Assembly: GCF_023278565.1 (NCBI RefSeq)
Contig: NC_064676.1
Location: 7,006,001 to 7,070,000 of the forward strand
From: Colletotrichum lupini
Taxonomy: Eukaryota; Ascomycota; Sordariomycetes; Glomerellales; Glomerellaceae
Reading direction: 5' to 3'
Length of the DNA stretch: 64,000 nt
The stretch's first letter is position 1. Every line of letters starts with the position of its first letter. Position numbers and translations under genes: made by a program. Below are positions 1 to 13,869 of the stretch, one piece after another. The notes below the pieces were generated by a model. That model did not search any database. It was not told the origin of the DNA and saw only the letters and a list, made by a program, of their open reading frames with translations.

Positions 1-1920
1 ACCGACACGAGATGGCATCCATCCATCAACGGCGCTCATTTCAACTACAAAGTAAGCGAAATGGCAAGGTTAACAGGTCTCCCACCTCGAAACAGCGAAG
101 GGCGGCCTTCCTAGAAAGCCAAGCCTGGCCCAGGCTCCCAAGTTCGTGGCAGCATGGGCCGCAAGACGCACAGCGGAAGAGAGTTTTGGGACCCGAGGCG
201 AGTAGCTTCTGTGGATGTGTGAGAGAAAGATGGTGTGGTGTCTCGTGGGATGTCGCGATGTGATCGAGGCAGCTCGAGGCCCGCGGGACGGCGGTCGGGT
301 CCCCCATTTCTGATTTTCTGGGGGAAGCTCTGGACTCCCGTTCGAATGAGGCGAAGAAGAATCAAGGAGGAAACCGTCTCGCAACCATTCGCAGGTACGT
401 ACTGGAGTTGTGAATGTTTCGTGGTGGCGTTGCACAAAATGGAGTTGTGCATTTTATGTAACTCTGCAGCGCGCCTACGTTTCCCATCATGAAAAATCCA
501 TGTTTCTAAACGTCTCATTCATCTGTGTTGGTATTGAGGATGAACATGCTTATGCGCTCCGCGATATAATGCCGCTAGATGATGACAGCGGGTAGAGTCA
601 TAAAAACATTTATGCGCCTCACCGCAGCATCTGCTCACTCATGATAAGCGTTTACAGAGATCCTGCCTCATCATGAGACATTTCTTACAACATAGCCCAA
701 CATGTACAATAGATGAAAATCCGAAGCGGCAAAAGAGGCAATCAGACGAGAAATTCGATTCACGAAATGAAGTTGGATTGGTGTTTGGGATTCGAAGTCG
801 TCTTGAGTCTCGCTTCATTCTCATCTTTACTCGAAAGAGGGGTCTCACTCAGCTGCTCTTTCAGCCGCATCGGATGGAACTCCCCGATTCAATCCTCATC
901 ATCCAAAAGCCTCATACACTCTCCATTGAACAGCTCACACAAACTTCAGACAAATTCGCCTCAATTGAAAACTTCACACAATGAAAAAGGTTGACCCGTG
1001 TGACAATCTACTCATCTCACAAGAGTCACCCATCAAACATGGTAATTTACTCACGGCAATCCCACCGCCAATCGCCCCCCCACTGCCTCCCGCCAAACAA
1101 CTCAACAAGTCTCCCGCGACGAGACCGAACTCGGCGGTGCGTACAATTCCCGATTGTACCCGGGGGTCCAGTCCGGATTCCCTCCCGCCCAATCCCACTA
1201 ATCGGGTCTGAGCCTGGCGGGTTTTGAGAAATCTCTGCGAACTATGTAATTAGTCTGCGAGGTCTACCAATTGAAGTAAGAAGACGGCGCAAATGAGGGG
1301 CACGAGGTGACGGCTTCATCGCTGACCTTACCTTTCTACTGGGACCTAGTGTCGCTCGGCTTCTAGACGATGAATGCGACGTGTGTGGGGGGCTCTTACG
1401 AGGTTTTACAAGATCGCCTGCGAGTTTATTTCACTCATAGTCTCAGAGCTCACTCATAGTTCGTAGACAATTCCACGATGCTTGCCTTACAACTTGCAGA
1501 AGGGGGTCTAACCTACGCGGAACAAACCGCTCATCTATCGCCAAGATGATTTGCTCATGAGATCTTTTTTTTTCACTCACTTTTAGACTCATCTCACACA
1601 CACACACCCTCCATTCCAGCCCAGTGCCCAAGAAGACTAAATTCTAAAATCATCGTTAGCCTTTCCCCTGCCGTTTTGATCCGCGCATCGGCTACGCCCT
1701 ACCCTCCAATGACACCGCCCTAAAGACGACCGACGAGAGAGAGTTCAGCTCACTCATCCCCCCTGTCAACTCGAGACTCAACTCACTTCCTCTCCTCCAA
1801 AAGTAAACCTTTATCAGCCCTCTGAAACTCGTCCCATCGCCCCCAGCATCGGGGCAAGGTGACCCCCCCGCTCGTCCGCTACCGCACCGTCCGGCGTCCC
1901 AGGTGATAAGATCCCGCAAA
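1..1920. other. Intergenic region upstream of the MFS transporter
   Basis: I see no supportable gene. The open frames are short, overlap on both strands and show no family motif. A short CA microsatellite lies near 1597-1610, and the last 300 bases are C/T-rich on the plus strand, as is usual just upstream of a fungal start codon. This stretch probably holds the promoter and 5' UTR of the transporter that starts at 1921. Confidence 0.6.
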
Positions 1921-3597
1921 ATGAACCCCGAAAAGGAACTCCTCCCCGCCACCAGCGCCGGCCCCGCGCCGGTGTCCCAAACGCCCGGTCCCGATCCCGA
2001 CATCGAAGCCTCCCATTCCGCCCCCGGTGCCGGCCCCGATGAATCTCACTACCGTGCCGGCAACGACGACGCCCTCGCCATGGTCGGGATACACAGCCAA
2101 CCCTACGACCCCGCCGTCGCCGCCCGCGCCGTACGGAAGATAGACTGGTTCCTCATACCCGCCATGATTTTTGGATGTTCGTCACACTCTCACTCTCTTT
2201 GAGTTTCTTCAAGTCTTCCTTCATCCTTGATCCATCCCTAACACGCAACAGACGGCCTAGTCTACTACGACAAAGCAATCCTAGGCTCAGCAGTCCTCTT
2301 CGGCATGACAACAGACCTCCACCTCTCCGTGCCCCTCCCCACCGGAACAGGCGTCGACACGTCCCGCCTCTCCTGGGCAACCTCCCTCTTCTACTTCGGC
2401 ATGCTAGCAGGCCTCTACCCAATGACCTACGCCCTCCAACGCTACTCCCCAGGCCGCACCCTCGGCACAATCGTAATCCTCTGGTCCGGCATCTGCATGC
2501 TCACCGCCGCAGTAACCTCTCACCAAGGTCTCTACGCCCAACGCTTCTTCCTCGGCTTTGTCGAATCCGTCATCCCCACGGGCTTCATGTGCATCGTCTC
2601 GGGGAACTACACCCAGGCAGAACAATCACTCCGCCAGAGCTGGTGGTTCAGCGCCACGGGCCTCTTCACCATCATCGGCGGCGCCCTCAACTACGCCTTC
2701 GCCCAGGTCCGCGGAGGCGACCTCAAACCGTGGCAGTACATCTACCTCCTCGCGGGATGCCTCACGTTCCTCTTCGGCCTGGCCTGCTTCCTCCTCCCCG
2801 ACTCCCCCGTCTCGGCATGGTTCCTCACCCGCGAAGAGCGCTTCGCGGCCGTAGAACGCCTCCGCCACGGCCAAACCGGCGTCCGCTGCACGAAATTCAA
2901 ACCGCACCAACTCCGCGAAGCCCTCCTCGACGCCAAAACCTGGCTCGTGGCGCTGATGATGGCCTCCGCCTACACGATGAACGGCGCCGTCTCCGGCTTC
3001 GGCCCGCTCATCGTCTCAACCTTCGGCTACACCTCGCTGCAATCGATCCTCTTCCAGTTCCCCCTCGGCGGCCTCTGCTTCCTCGTCATCCTCGCGACGG
3101 GGTACCTCGGCACGCGCTACACCAACGTCCGCGTCATCATGCTCGTGACGTGCTGTCTGCCCGTGATAGCAGGCTGCGCGCTCATCTGGCGCTCCGACTG
3201 GACGCACCACGCCGCCGCGCCGGTGGTGGGCTACTCCATCACGGGCTTCTTCGGCGGGGTGGTCAGCCTCGTCATCACGCTCGGCATGTCCAACGTCGCG
3301 GGCCACACCAAGAAAAGCTTCATGGCGGGGACCATCTTCGCCGCCTATTGCGTAGGCAACATTGTCGGCCCGCAACTTGTCAAGTCGCAGAGTAAGGCTT
3401 CGCACTACCCGGAGCTGTGGCTCGGGCTCATCATCTGCTATGTGATTTGCATCCTGGCGTCCGGGGCGTTGTACTACGTGCTCTGGAAGGAAAACAAGCG
3501 ACGCGATGCGTTGCCTGTGGATGAGGAGGAGCGAGCCAAGCTTGCTTTCCAGGATTTGACGGACAAGGAGAACCCCTATTTCCGCTACGTGTATTAG
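1921..3597 (+). CDS. MFS transporter, allantoate permease (Dal5-like anion:cation symporter) family
   Basis: Two exons, 1921-2176 and 2252-3597, give a 533-residue protein, a normal size for this family. The donor is the weak GTTCGT; using it restores the continuous segment MIFGYGLVYYDKAILGSA, which resembles the first-helix GL-YYDK region of Dal5-type permeases. The N-terminal 80 residues are hydrophilic, rich in Pro and Ala, and probably cytosolic. About twelve hydrophobic segments follow, then a charged C-terminal tail (ENKRRDALPVDEEER). The family imports small organic anions such as allantoate, ureidosuccinate, nicotinate or pantothenate through the plasma membrane; the substrate cannot be read from sequence. 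It lies 12 kb from the transposon-rich island and shows no sign of belonging to it. Confidence 0.88.
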
Positions 3598-4206
3598 CAA
3601 GACAATACTTTGTCTTGCGTGTTTCAAGAGAAACCACAAACTACCCATTCGGATTGTGATCGGGTTGGGACTCACTTGTTCGAGAAGTAGAAACACCGGC
3701 TGCGGAGAACCAAGCTCACAGCCTAATGCTAATGTGGTATCAAATCACGGAATAATCAAATATCTGCAAGAGTGCTTCGAATGTCTCCCCGATCGATCCA
3801 TACATCGGGGTATCATGAATTATGCAACATGAACAGCACATCCCTTCATGAGGATGCCCATCTAGCTAGAAATACAACCATGATAAACCATGCGCCAGAA
3901 CCGGAGCCTTCCGTCCCATTGCTTTTTGGCCGCGGTATGCCCCGTTTCCGTTCGTCATGATAGTTGGCCCAAAATGATGGTGGGCAGAGAAGTAAATACG
4001 ATCAAATCCCCAGTCATGCTATCAGAGCATGAAGGCCGGTTGCGCCGAACCATCCAAAACGCCATTCTCTATGCATGTGTCTTGTCCGAACGAAAAAAAA
4101 AAACGCCGGAAAACCTGTCCATGAAAATCATTACTCCGTATCCCCTTTATGTCTGCCCACAGCGAATTCCGCTTTCTTCGTTTTGGTGTAAATTGCAGAT
4201 GCTCGC

Positions 4207-5798
4207 TCATCTGGGCGACCTTGGAGGGTTGCTTGGTAGCTCTGCCGGCATATTTTCGTCCCCGCGTCCGTCGTTCAACTCTACAGGCGAGTGTATGGTG
4301 CCGGGAACTGGTGCTGGCGGAGGCGGTGGTTGCTGAGGCGGGTATCCGGGTCCTACAGTTGCGCTTCCCGGTGGTGGTGTCGGGTAAACACCTGGTAGAT
4401 CCGCCTTGCTGGGCTGCATTGGTTGGACCATGGGGAACTGAGGGGACCCCATCATGCTGCCAGACTGACCCGTGTGCTGAGGTCCGATGGGCACCTGCTG
4501 CTGGTACATGCCGTAATTCTGGGCCGGCCAGACACCGCCTTCGGGGGGCGGTTGTTGCTGAGGTAGCTGCGGAGGCCAATTGCTGCCGGGGAAGTACGCC
4601 GGTTGGAATCCATGGGGTGGCACAGAGTTCGGCGGAGACGGGTTCGTTTGCGAGTGCGGTGATTGTGCGTACGGCTGGCCGTAGTAGGCGTATGCGTGGG
4701 GATGTTGAGGAGGCGGGTACTGGTTGTTCCAGTGAATGTAGGTCGGGACGGCGGAAGTCATTTGCGGAGAAGCGACCATCTTGTCCCCTTCGGCCTGGAT
4801 AGTCTTTTGCGAGTCGGTGGTGCTAGGTGCCTTTTCCAACTTTGCTTTACGTAACGCATGAAGAGCGCGGCCTGTCATAATCAGTCAATGGTCCTTGTCC
4901 TTCAAGGCTCTCTACCCAGTAGGTAGTTAGAAGATCGAAACGTACCAAAGACACTAATGGTGATAACGAAGAGCACAAGGTTGACGACAGAGGTAGCTGT
5001 GCCGGCAAACGTGGCAGCTACGAAGCCATCGGCAAACGGCTCAACGTTCATCTTATAATACACTTCGTACTTGGGACCGAACGTTACGATGAAGGCATCG
5101 AGGGAATCAAGATCATCTGCGTGACTAGCAAGCAGGGCCATAGTAATCAACCAGAAGACGACAGTGAGTAGCTCGAGGCCGCTGCGCACAATGTTAGTCG
5201 GGGCGCTTCTCCCAGTTTGCGGGGGTTTCCTTACAGATGCACCCAGCAGTTGTACATGACGGGAATAAACATGACGGCTACGCCAAGCCATGTCAAATAG
5301 GAGAAGGTCCAGGCGAAAGCAAACCATGAAAATGCTATGCGCAACATTAGTAATGGCACACCAGAGTAGGTAGAGGCGGGGATGGTGGTGTTACGTACGG
5401 AAACCCTCTGTACCGCTAAAGGACTGCATCGTAAAACGCAAACAGTCAGTAAAAGTGAACCAGAAGGGCGGGATCCAAGCAGAGGCCAGATCAGAGGCCA
5501 AGAGATTCCCGAACATACCGTTATCCTGCGATAGCCCGTGGCTTTCTGCATAGTGGTGAGTCCAAAGACTGTTATTCCCAACGTCGCAATGGCGAGGACC
5601 TAAGATTTCAAAACCGTCAACGTGATGTTCGTCCAAGTCATTTCGCGTACTCCGGTTTCCCTTTAATGTAGTTGGGGCCAGGAGTAGTGCCCTTACAAGC
5701 TGTGCAATCCTGACGCCTGCGATCCAAACCGGCATGGCCGGAACATGAGAGCGGTTCCTCCCATCGTTGGGCCAAATGTTCTTGGTCAAAAAAGACAT
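4207..5798 (-). CDS. MARVEL-like four-helix membrane protein with Pro/Gln-rich C-terminal tail
   Basis: Six exons on the minus strand (5697-5798, 5519-5599, 5399-5423, 5235-5334, 4946-5181, 4207-4871) join in phase to 402 residues. The N-terminal half carries four hydrophobic segments: VWIAGVRIAQL running into VLAIATLGITVFG, then WFAFAWTFSYLTWLGVAVMF, LELLTVVFWLITMALLA, and a last one ending VVNLVLFVITISVFG. This layout fits fungal MARVEL-domain proteins of the plasma membrane. The C-terminal half (about residues 185-402) is low-complexity, rich in Pro, Gln, Tyr and Gly, and probably a disordered cytosolic tail. Such proteins are linked to membrane organisation, but the exact role is unknown. 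The 25-bp third exon is the least certain; it is needed to keep the frame. Confidence 0.72.
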
Positions 5799-8700
5799 GG
5801 GCGAGGATGCGAGGGGTTTAGACCCCTTGGGTTCAGGTTCGGGAGACTGGGTCCTCGTCGGCTGACCCGGTGCCTCACGAGGAGACGGGGCGTTGTCGGG
5901 CCGTCGTGATGGCGGATCGGAGGCAACAGTCTGGAGGTTGGTGAGCGGAATCGAATTGGGGTCGACCGGATCCTCGGTCGCGACGTCGTCCCTCGACGGG
6001 GAGGGGTCGCGGGGTGGTGGCGACGACGTCGTGGTGGTGAGATGGGGAGAGCGGTCGTTGTTTGTGGCTAGACTCGAACCAAGGTTGTCGTCGTTTTCGT
6101 CGCGAACAGTATGATTTTCGGGATGGGTCGATATTGGGGGCGGCGCAAGTGGTGGTGTATGAGGACCTATGTTGGGCGCGTGGAAGTATGTTTTCGCTGA
6201 AAGAAGGTTGGAGCCTGTCGGTCTCGAGGTTCTGTAGTTGGCAGCAACAGTCGCCAGAGGTCGTGAAGTTGTCGAGAGGGAAAAGGTAGGTTTGAGCTGG
6301 CGGTAAGGTGAAGCTGGCGGTGGGTGTTGGTGGTGGTGGTATTGAAGGTGCTCGGTGAGGTGCTGCTTGCTGGGTACCTAGTAGCGGTGGTGTTTCTTTC
6401 GCCAATCGACGTCACAAAGGGTGGAATGGCGGAGGCTAAGGGCTGAGCGCACTGAGCAAATGTTTTTTTTCCCTTCGTTCCGTTCCTCCAATGCAACAGT
6501 AACGTCTTTTTGGGACGGTCAACTGCTCGGGGGGTGTGGATGGAGGGGAGGGGAGCCTGGTACACACTGCGTACTCCGTAGAACTAGTGTACCTAGACGG
6601 TAGGAGGGGGAGGGGGGTCCCGGTCCGATCAGAGGGAATTTGGCTGGTTCGCTAGCTGGCTGGCAGGCTGGGGGACCTTGGTGCTTGGGAATCTCTGGCG
6701 TCCACTACTGTTCGGGTAGGTGTGTGTGTGTGAGAGAGATAGGTAGAGAGAGAGTGTGAGTGAAGAGCTGATTGTTGGTCGCTGGAGCTTGAAAGAAGGT
6801 TGGCACCGGTGGCCGGGGGCGCTGTGGCTTTTCGTCTGTTCAGGATCTGCCTTTCCTGTCTGTGTCTAGACACCTTGATGTTGACGGGTGGTGAGATGAG
6901 TTGAGTTTGCTAAGGGCCCGTTCTTTGGGACGAGAGTTGACGTCTGGTCGTCTGCGAGTGGTTTGCTCCTGGTCTAGGACTCTTAGGTAGTGCCGGGTGG
7001 TGGGAGGGAGCGGAGAGTATCGGCAGGTTTCCTGTCAATCCTGTGTCCCAGTAAGACTGTGTTCCTCTTGTTGATCTGATCTGGGAAAAGGCCGGCAAAT
7101 GAATGGGTGTGTGGGCGGATGGAATGGGGATGGGGGATGGGGATGATGATGGATGTGATGGGGAAGTGGTCAATGGGTAATAGGAAATTGGGAGCACGGC
7201 TTGGGATTGGAGGGCGAAGGAATATGGATGGATCATGGACCAAGAACCAGGACCTCGCCAGTCAAGGATTCGAGATACACTACATAGTATACGTACAAGT
7301 ACTCCGTAGTAAGGTTGGTAGAGGTTAGGATGGAGGCAGATGCGAAGAGGAACAGACAGGAACGAAGCTAATCCATCTTGAGGTACTGAATAGGCACATG
7401 GATGGATAGACATGGTACAGAGCGCAGTACTGTGTAGGTGGGCAAAAGCGCCGAGGAAAAAACCTGATCTGAAGAGAAAAACGGCTGCGGCTCGCTATGC
7501 TTTGGGCGAATGGACGAATTGGAGGTGGCCAGGCTTTGCTTGTTTGTTCCGTCACCAGGTTAGGTACTGAAGCGTGTCTCCGTACCGTACCTTGTGTGCA
7601 GTAAAAGATGAAACGGAACACCGCTGCCGGCCGTCAACAGACGGAGAGACAGGCTCACTATCTTTCGAGTATCCGTATTGGGTTGTGCTGGGCATGGCAT
7701 CGTGGCCGTGGTGGCATCCAACAGCAACACAAAAAAAGTGGCCGGGGAAAGAGAAAAAAACCTGGAGCCACAGACTTCAATGACGAGAAGTGGATGATCC
7801 AATCATCAATCGAAGATAAAAGCGGGTTCCACCAGACACAGCGCCAAGAACAAATGCCAAGCTTCCACGAGGGCCAACATGCCAAGAGTAAGGAGGGGGG
7901 GGGCCTTTCTTTTGCTGTCTCTTGCTCTTTTTCATTTCTCTCCATCTCTCTCTCTTTCCCAATATTCTTCTCTCAGGGAAATACATCGACGAGGTACCTG
8001 ACCTAAGGTGAGATACCTAAGGTAGTCAGGCACGTGCCAGGTATACTATCATGGCATGGTGTCTCGAATGGCAAGAAACGAGCAATGTAACTGCCCAAAA
8101 CCAAAGAAACAAAACACAATGTGGAAGGAAGCTTGGGAAGAAATGAAGGAAGTCGGCGGGGAGGAGGAAAGGCGGCCGTTGTCATTGGACTAGCGTCACC
8201 GCATGGCCCGCAACGCCAAGCGGCTGGCTGAATTGGGACGTCATGATTCGATAGCCAAGCCCGCCTCTTGTGGCAAGTACCTTTTCGGCGTGATCTGTAG
8301 CGTCAAGTACTTTGAACTTTCCATCGTTCCTGCTTTCCCGCCTTACCTCTGACTTTCGGGAAAATTCAACGAACCGCACTGAGGAGACGGCCGCCCAATC
8401 ACCAGATGGACGCATCCTCGGGAGTACGTATCTTTCCGGGGCTAGGAACACCCGGCATTCGACCGCTCACTACTCCAGGTACGTACCTGGCAAGCTCCAG
8501 CCGTCTGAGCGTATGATCTTCTCTGCCGCTGTCACCGTCAATTTGCACCTTGTTTTTCCATCTTTCGGCTTCAATTCCTCAATCCTGAGCTCCGCGGTTC
8601 CCGTTAAGATACCTTACGGATACTCACCGACACAACTCGATCAGCCTCGAGCATTCAGCATGATCGATATCCGTCCTCCCGAATTCCAACAAAGCTTCCA

Positions 8701-11700
8701 CGATCCACCTACTCAAGGGCCAAGCACTGCCCTCAACATCCGGGAGAAGCTTCAGGTCGCTCTCCATCCCGGTCTGTCATCAAATCCGCTCACCATCAAG
8801 CCCATGTCCCGCCTCTGCAGAAGCAATACCCATGGCCCATGAGGTGGATGAGGAGGGGTGGGCCGCATCGATATGGTCCCGGTCGTGTGCTTCCAAGACC
8901 TCTCTCCGCCCAATCATCCTCCATCTCATCCACCCAGCGCCGCCCCAAACGGCATCGCTTTCTGTCCAGGCCTCTGATCACCGCCCCAGTGTGGCAGAGC
9001 CATGCACCCGTGGCACAACCACCGACGCATCATGGATCGATGGATACGCAGTACGGACTACGGAGCACACGACGATATCGCGCCTCCAGACTTTCCATTG
9101 AAGGCATTCCCTTCCTTTCCGCCCGCTGTCAACCATGTCTCCGCTGCGAACCCCGTTGCTTCGACTTGGTTCGCCGCCACAGACTGAGAAAGTCCTTGTT
9201 ACGGCGTTTTTGCGGACCAACCCAAATTGCGCTCAATGTTCCTCGGATTTATCACGCGGCGAACCTCTTCTTCCATCGTTCCCGATACGAAGTTTGTCTG
9301 GCGCAGTGTATCCGTACGGAGCTCAGAGTTCGGATACGCTTGCAGATACCTACAAATACGGTTAATTTGCCCAAGAAACGCCGCCAAGCACGAGAGCCAT
9401 CGCGCATGCGCTTGGATTGCTCGCCCTTGAAGACGTCCATTCAGGCTCTTGCGGCTCCTCTAGACACCACGCCACGCCCAAACACCATGTTATTCGCACC
9501 AGCACGGATACTACCTAGTGATACCACGATAATCGATAACACCCTATCCCGTAGCACGATGCTTTCTTGCAAATCTCTCTGTGACTGTCACCTCACAAAG
9601 CGGTGGAGAGTCAGCAAGGCACATAACCTACACTAGCACACTAGATGCTGTGGGTGTGGCGCCAGAGAGGCGCAAGAGGTCGGGGTGGTGTCCATCATCA
9701 GCACCTTTACTCAACGTCTTAGACATGCCTGCCAAGCGGAGAAGCAGAACGTTTTGTTGACGAGGGCCTGGCCGGCTCTGCTGCATTGCCTGCCACAGAA
9801 TGATTGATATTCTTCTTTTTCTTTTGTGGCTCAAACGCCATGATTTCAGCACTTTGTCACGTACCGGCCCAGATGGCACAAATTGTTATGCCTTCAATCA
9901 AACTCCAACTGACGAGCTCTTTGGGTTTGTAGCAGAGAATTGGCTACTCGTCACTCACAACTCCTGAAAGCTTGAGATTCCGTCGGTTCCGCTGCGCTGC
10001 CCACGCCTGAGGGGACCGGCAAATGTCAGCAGGTCGGTCTTTACCCGGCCGTCTATCGGAGTCTCTCGCCATGGTGCGCGGTGTATATCTCTTCCCCACG
10101 ACCCCTCAGGCTCTTCGTTCTCGTCATGTATCGGTGGACCCTGTAATCCACAAAACCAGAGGTTGTGCCGCCGGGTCAGCGAGGATAGACAGGCCATTCG
10201 CTGGAAACCTTCCGCTCCTGTGTCGAGCCAGGCAAGGGATGGGGAGGTGCAGCGAATTGGCCATAGGCCTCAGGAAGACCATTGTCGAAAACGGAACAAA
10301 GCGCTGCAGCAGGATGCAGACGCAGGTCACAGGTTGCAGTGGTGTGCAACATTCTCGCACTGGACAGGTCTGCGACTCTCCGCCAAGGTTCAAGGTCAAC
10401 CATTCCGCCAAGATCGCAAGAGAGCCACCGGATGGAAAGGAAAAGCGGGGGTTGGGCCCTCCAGGAAGCGTGCAAGATCTTCCTGCGTCTCCGCCAGAGG
10501 CCTCCGCTTCAAAGGTCACTCCTCTCTCGGGCACGCCGTCTCCTCCAAAGGCCAAGACTTCTGCCCAGCACTGTGGCACTCTCCCAACATCTCCATGTAT
10601 TCCTCGAATCCTCTCTCAGACTCCGTATGGATACGTCCAGCCAGACTCTCGATTTCTGGGCGTTTGAGCCAAGCTCTGCTGCATTTGTCGCCGATGGATC
10701 CCCCCCTCTGGCCACCGTCTTGACCGTCTTGTCGTTCCGTCTCGCTGCCTCGAGAGGTTCCAGATGCTCGATTTCGGGCCCCATGCCCTCCCCTGACTCG
10801 GGCCTCCGAGTACCCCTCCACGGCTCCGGTTGACGTTCAAATGAGGCCGGCGCTGTCTGCAGTACCACAGGCACAAGGTCGCGGTTCCTCATCACAGGCA
10901 CCTGCCGATCCAACGGGCTTGGGCGTGGCACTCAATGGCATCCCGACCTCGCTTGCAATGCTGCCATGATGATAGCAGCAGTGCGGAACACCCAATCTTA
11001 TTTCCCACAACCCGTTGTCGAATTTACCGCCTCCCCAGGTGATCGGGTCGGAGCACGTCCCCTGCCACCCACAATGACGAAATGGTTCATTTCTGTCCCG
11101 TCACCAAGATGAGCGAGCAGCGATCGCAAGCAGGCCAACACAAGCTCACGTCTCAAGCTCCATGCGGCTGGCGAGAAAGAAGGCATAGAAAAGTTTTGGG
11201 ACTATTGGTGAAACGATTCAGCAGGCAAACACCCTCCCACCGCCAATGATGTCTATTGCAACCTTTTTGCAGCAGCGCAGAACTAAACATACCACTGCCC
11301 CGCGCGCCAAGAAATGCTGCGACCAGCGCAACAACGCACAGGAATCCGGGCACCACACCGGCACTTGATCGCTTTTCACGTCCACCTCTGAATGGTATAC
11401 CAACATCAGAATGAACCTTGTGTGCGCAAGCGCTGCTTGTCTTTCTGTTGCCCAGCCGCCGACCCAACCCTAATCTGATTCCTGGTTCGATGCCTTGCTC
11501 GCCAGCAATGGTGCTCGTCGTGGGAGCTGACCGGACCATGGACCAATACCCCCGAGATAGCCCGGTTCACTCGATTAAGCTTAAGGTCCAGACCAGGAAC
11601 CTCAGGCGCTGGCAACGGCAGGCATTTTCCCAACCCCTCGCTTTCATCGCGGAGTTATCCCGAGCATCCGAAGTGTTCTACTCGTCCGTACCTGATCCCA

Positions 11701-13869
11701 GGTAATTGGACACACGGATTTTGCTACTTGGTATTGACTACCTCGTTCTCGGTTTATATACTCACCATCGTTTCACCGTAGAAGCGAAATCGGAAGCGCG
11801 GAGTTGTCTTGAACAACTTTCACGACCTCAGCTTAAGTGCTGCAGCCTGAGATCCAGCGACCTCAAGGTACAGATAGGTAGGATCAGTCGTTTGACTTTT
11901 GTTGAGCATTTCCGTGAGATACTGAGCATAATTGCTGCCCGAAATTTGCCATCCTGGATGGCTCCGGGAAGTCGAATCATGTGCCTTGTCCAGACACCCA
12001 CCGCAAGTCTTGGCACATACTGATATGGCCCGCCGAGCAAATCGGAATGTTATCGCTCGGAATTTGCAGGATTAAGTCCTTTTGCAACTATCGCGCCATT
12101 TTTCTGCCAGAACACAGCGAATTACCATGGTGCGAATATAGCTTGTTGCTATGGAGCATCAAAGCAGATACGGATGATACATCAATGTTGAGCAGTGGGT
12201 TTGACTCAATTTCTGCTCTTCACTCAGCCGTGCCTCGCAGGCTAGTTGTCGCGGGATGTGGGTGAACCGAGTTAGTCCATCACACTGACCATGATATCTG
12301 GAAATTCCTTCAAGTGCCAGCCCTACAGGGCGCATCAACTCTGTTGGGCAACGGAATGCTTCCGAGATGAACGCCTCCGCTATCAGCCCCAGATGCCGTC
12401 CGCTTCACTTTAATCTTCTATCACGCCCCAATGTAGAAGCTGAGATTCGGGCACAGGACTAAAGCAGATATGGGTACATGCAGACTTGTACGCATGCTGG
12501 TACCTCGATCGTGCGCGTACTTGACTCACAGATCCGCATCGCGGGATTTGGCTGTATCCTCAGTGACCGTAGATGTACCTATCTCGGTGTTGAACAGATA
12601 CTATTGTTTTGAGGATCTGGCATAGAGTTTGGTACTGCATGATCCGTGATGTGATTGTGACGATGGCGAATGGGGCTCTTGCGAACATCTTGGCCGATCA
12701 ACGGCGGAGACAGGCCAAAGAAGCAATGGATCAATTTGCTGTATCTTCCCTGGCTTTGGAACGATCAACTCATTCGGTGCTGCCGATTCGGACTGCACCT
12801 GCCTCAGTCTAATCACCTGGCTCTTGAATATATTGAGTCTGAGCAAAGTTCGAGTAAGGAGCATGGCGTGCGGGTGTTCTCGGTGCCGTTCCGACTCTGG
12901 CCTCGACCTCGGGGCTTGCGATGAAGTAGAGCAACTACCGGGACGATGATGGTGCGGGTGCTGATGAGCTGGGCGGACTGGACTCCATGGTTGGTAGAAG
13001 TTATACGGAAAGATGCATGTAAACACGATGACATGATCCCTGAGATTGTAGAACCGGGAAGTGTAGTGAATGCTTCTTAACTAGATCTGTTACAACTGTA
13101 ACCTCGACGCTTCTAGGAGAGATATCAGAATCATTTGATGTTATCCGCTGAGGCAAAGTATGGCACTGATGCCCGGAATCACAGGATTTCTTCTTAAACA
13201 TCATGTCCTGGGTGTTCAGTACGACGAACTTGCCAGTGTTCTCCTGTCCCTGTCAGTGTCAAACTTGAACTTTTGCCATGCTCGCTTGAGTGTCTCGATG
13301 CTGTTCTCCTTCGTCGCGAACTGATGATAAATAAGTATTGTTCGGCCTCATTTGTAGCATCGCATCTCTAGTGACGGCATAGCAGATGGTGATCTTGTGT
13401 TGTTGGATGATGTTTTCATCTGGACTTTTTCCCTCATGGCGTAGTTTCCAGAATTGAACATAGAGCTTAATGAAATGCTTGATCTATCTTTAACATGTAT
13501 GAACCCTTGGGCGTATCCGGGCAGCAGGTAGGACAGTGGGAATGAGATATTTTAGCCCAGGGTGAGTGACAAAGAAAGCCGCACGTAACAGGTACGATAT
13601 CAAAGTATGTTTCCAGAAGAAATATATGTGATAGCTGAGTCGTACTGAGACATGAAGCGAATATGATTGAATTAAAAGGTGTACCGGCGGAATCGTAAAC
13701 CCGGTCATGAAGATAATCGAAGCATAAAACAATATTAAAGATGCTGGCTAAGTCTTACATTGTTCAATCTCATTTCTCCCAGCCGTGGCCAATCATTATC
13801 CGTTCAAGTCCAATATTCATATCCATGTCTCGAACACCGACCGTTGCCCTCGCCCATTCCGAGTAAAGC
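5799..13869. other. 8-kb region without a supportable gene
   Basis: Many open frames of 60-260 codons occur on both strands, but they overlap each other, have no recognisable motif, and look like chance frames in balanced-GC DNA. The part next to 5798 carries long GA/GT-rich tracts (for example 6719-6775), CT-rich on the minus strand, and may be an extended promoter or 5' UTR of the MARVEL-like gene. Palindromic motifs CCTAAGGT (8005, 8018) and TACTCCGTA (6563, 7301) recur. Around 10000-10930 several frames are open together for 100-200 codons, which may be the remains of an old gene. I found no tRNA or rRNA. Confidence 0.5.

Noticed and set aside
2175..3395. 406-codon Arg/Pro-rich frame overlapping the MFS transporter
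   Set aside because: Shadow frame caused by C-rich third positions in the transporter; no membrane segments or motifs.
5875..6405. 176-codon minus-strand frame rich in Pro, Ser and Thr
   Set aside because: It lies in the GA/CT-rich upstream region of the MARVEL-like gene and has no domain features; probably 5' UTR or promoter.
8660..8842. Short frame with IDIR and ALNIREKLQVALHPG, faintly like the start of a histidine-methyltransferase (EgtD-type) domain
   Set aside because: The following residues do not match and the frame ends at once; no other part of the domain is found nearby.
10023..10931. Several overlapping open frames of 100-214 codons on both strands
   Set aside because: Low complexity, no motif, and all frames open together; not enough to call a gene.
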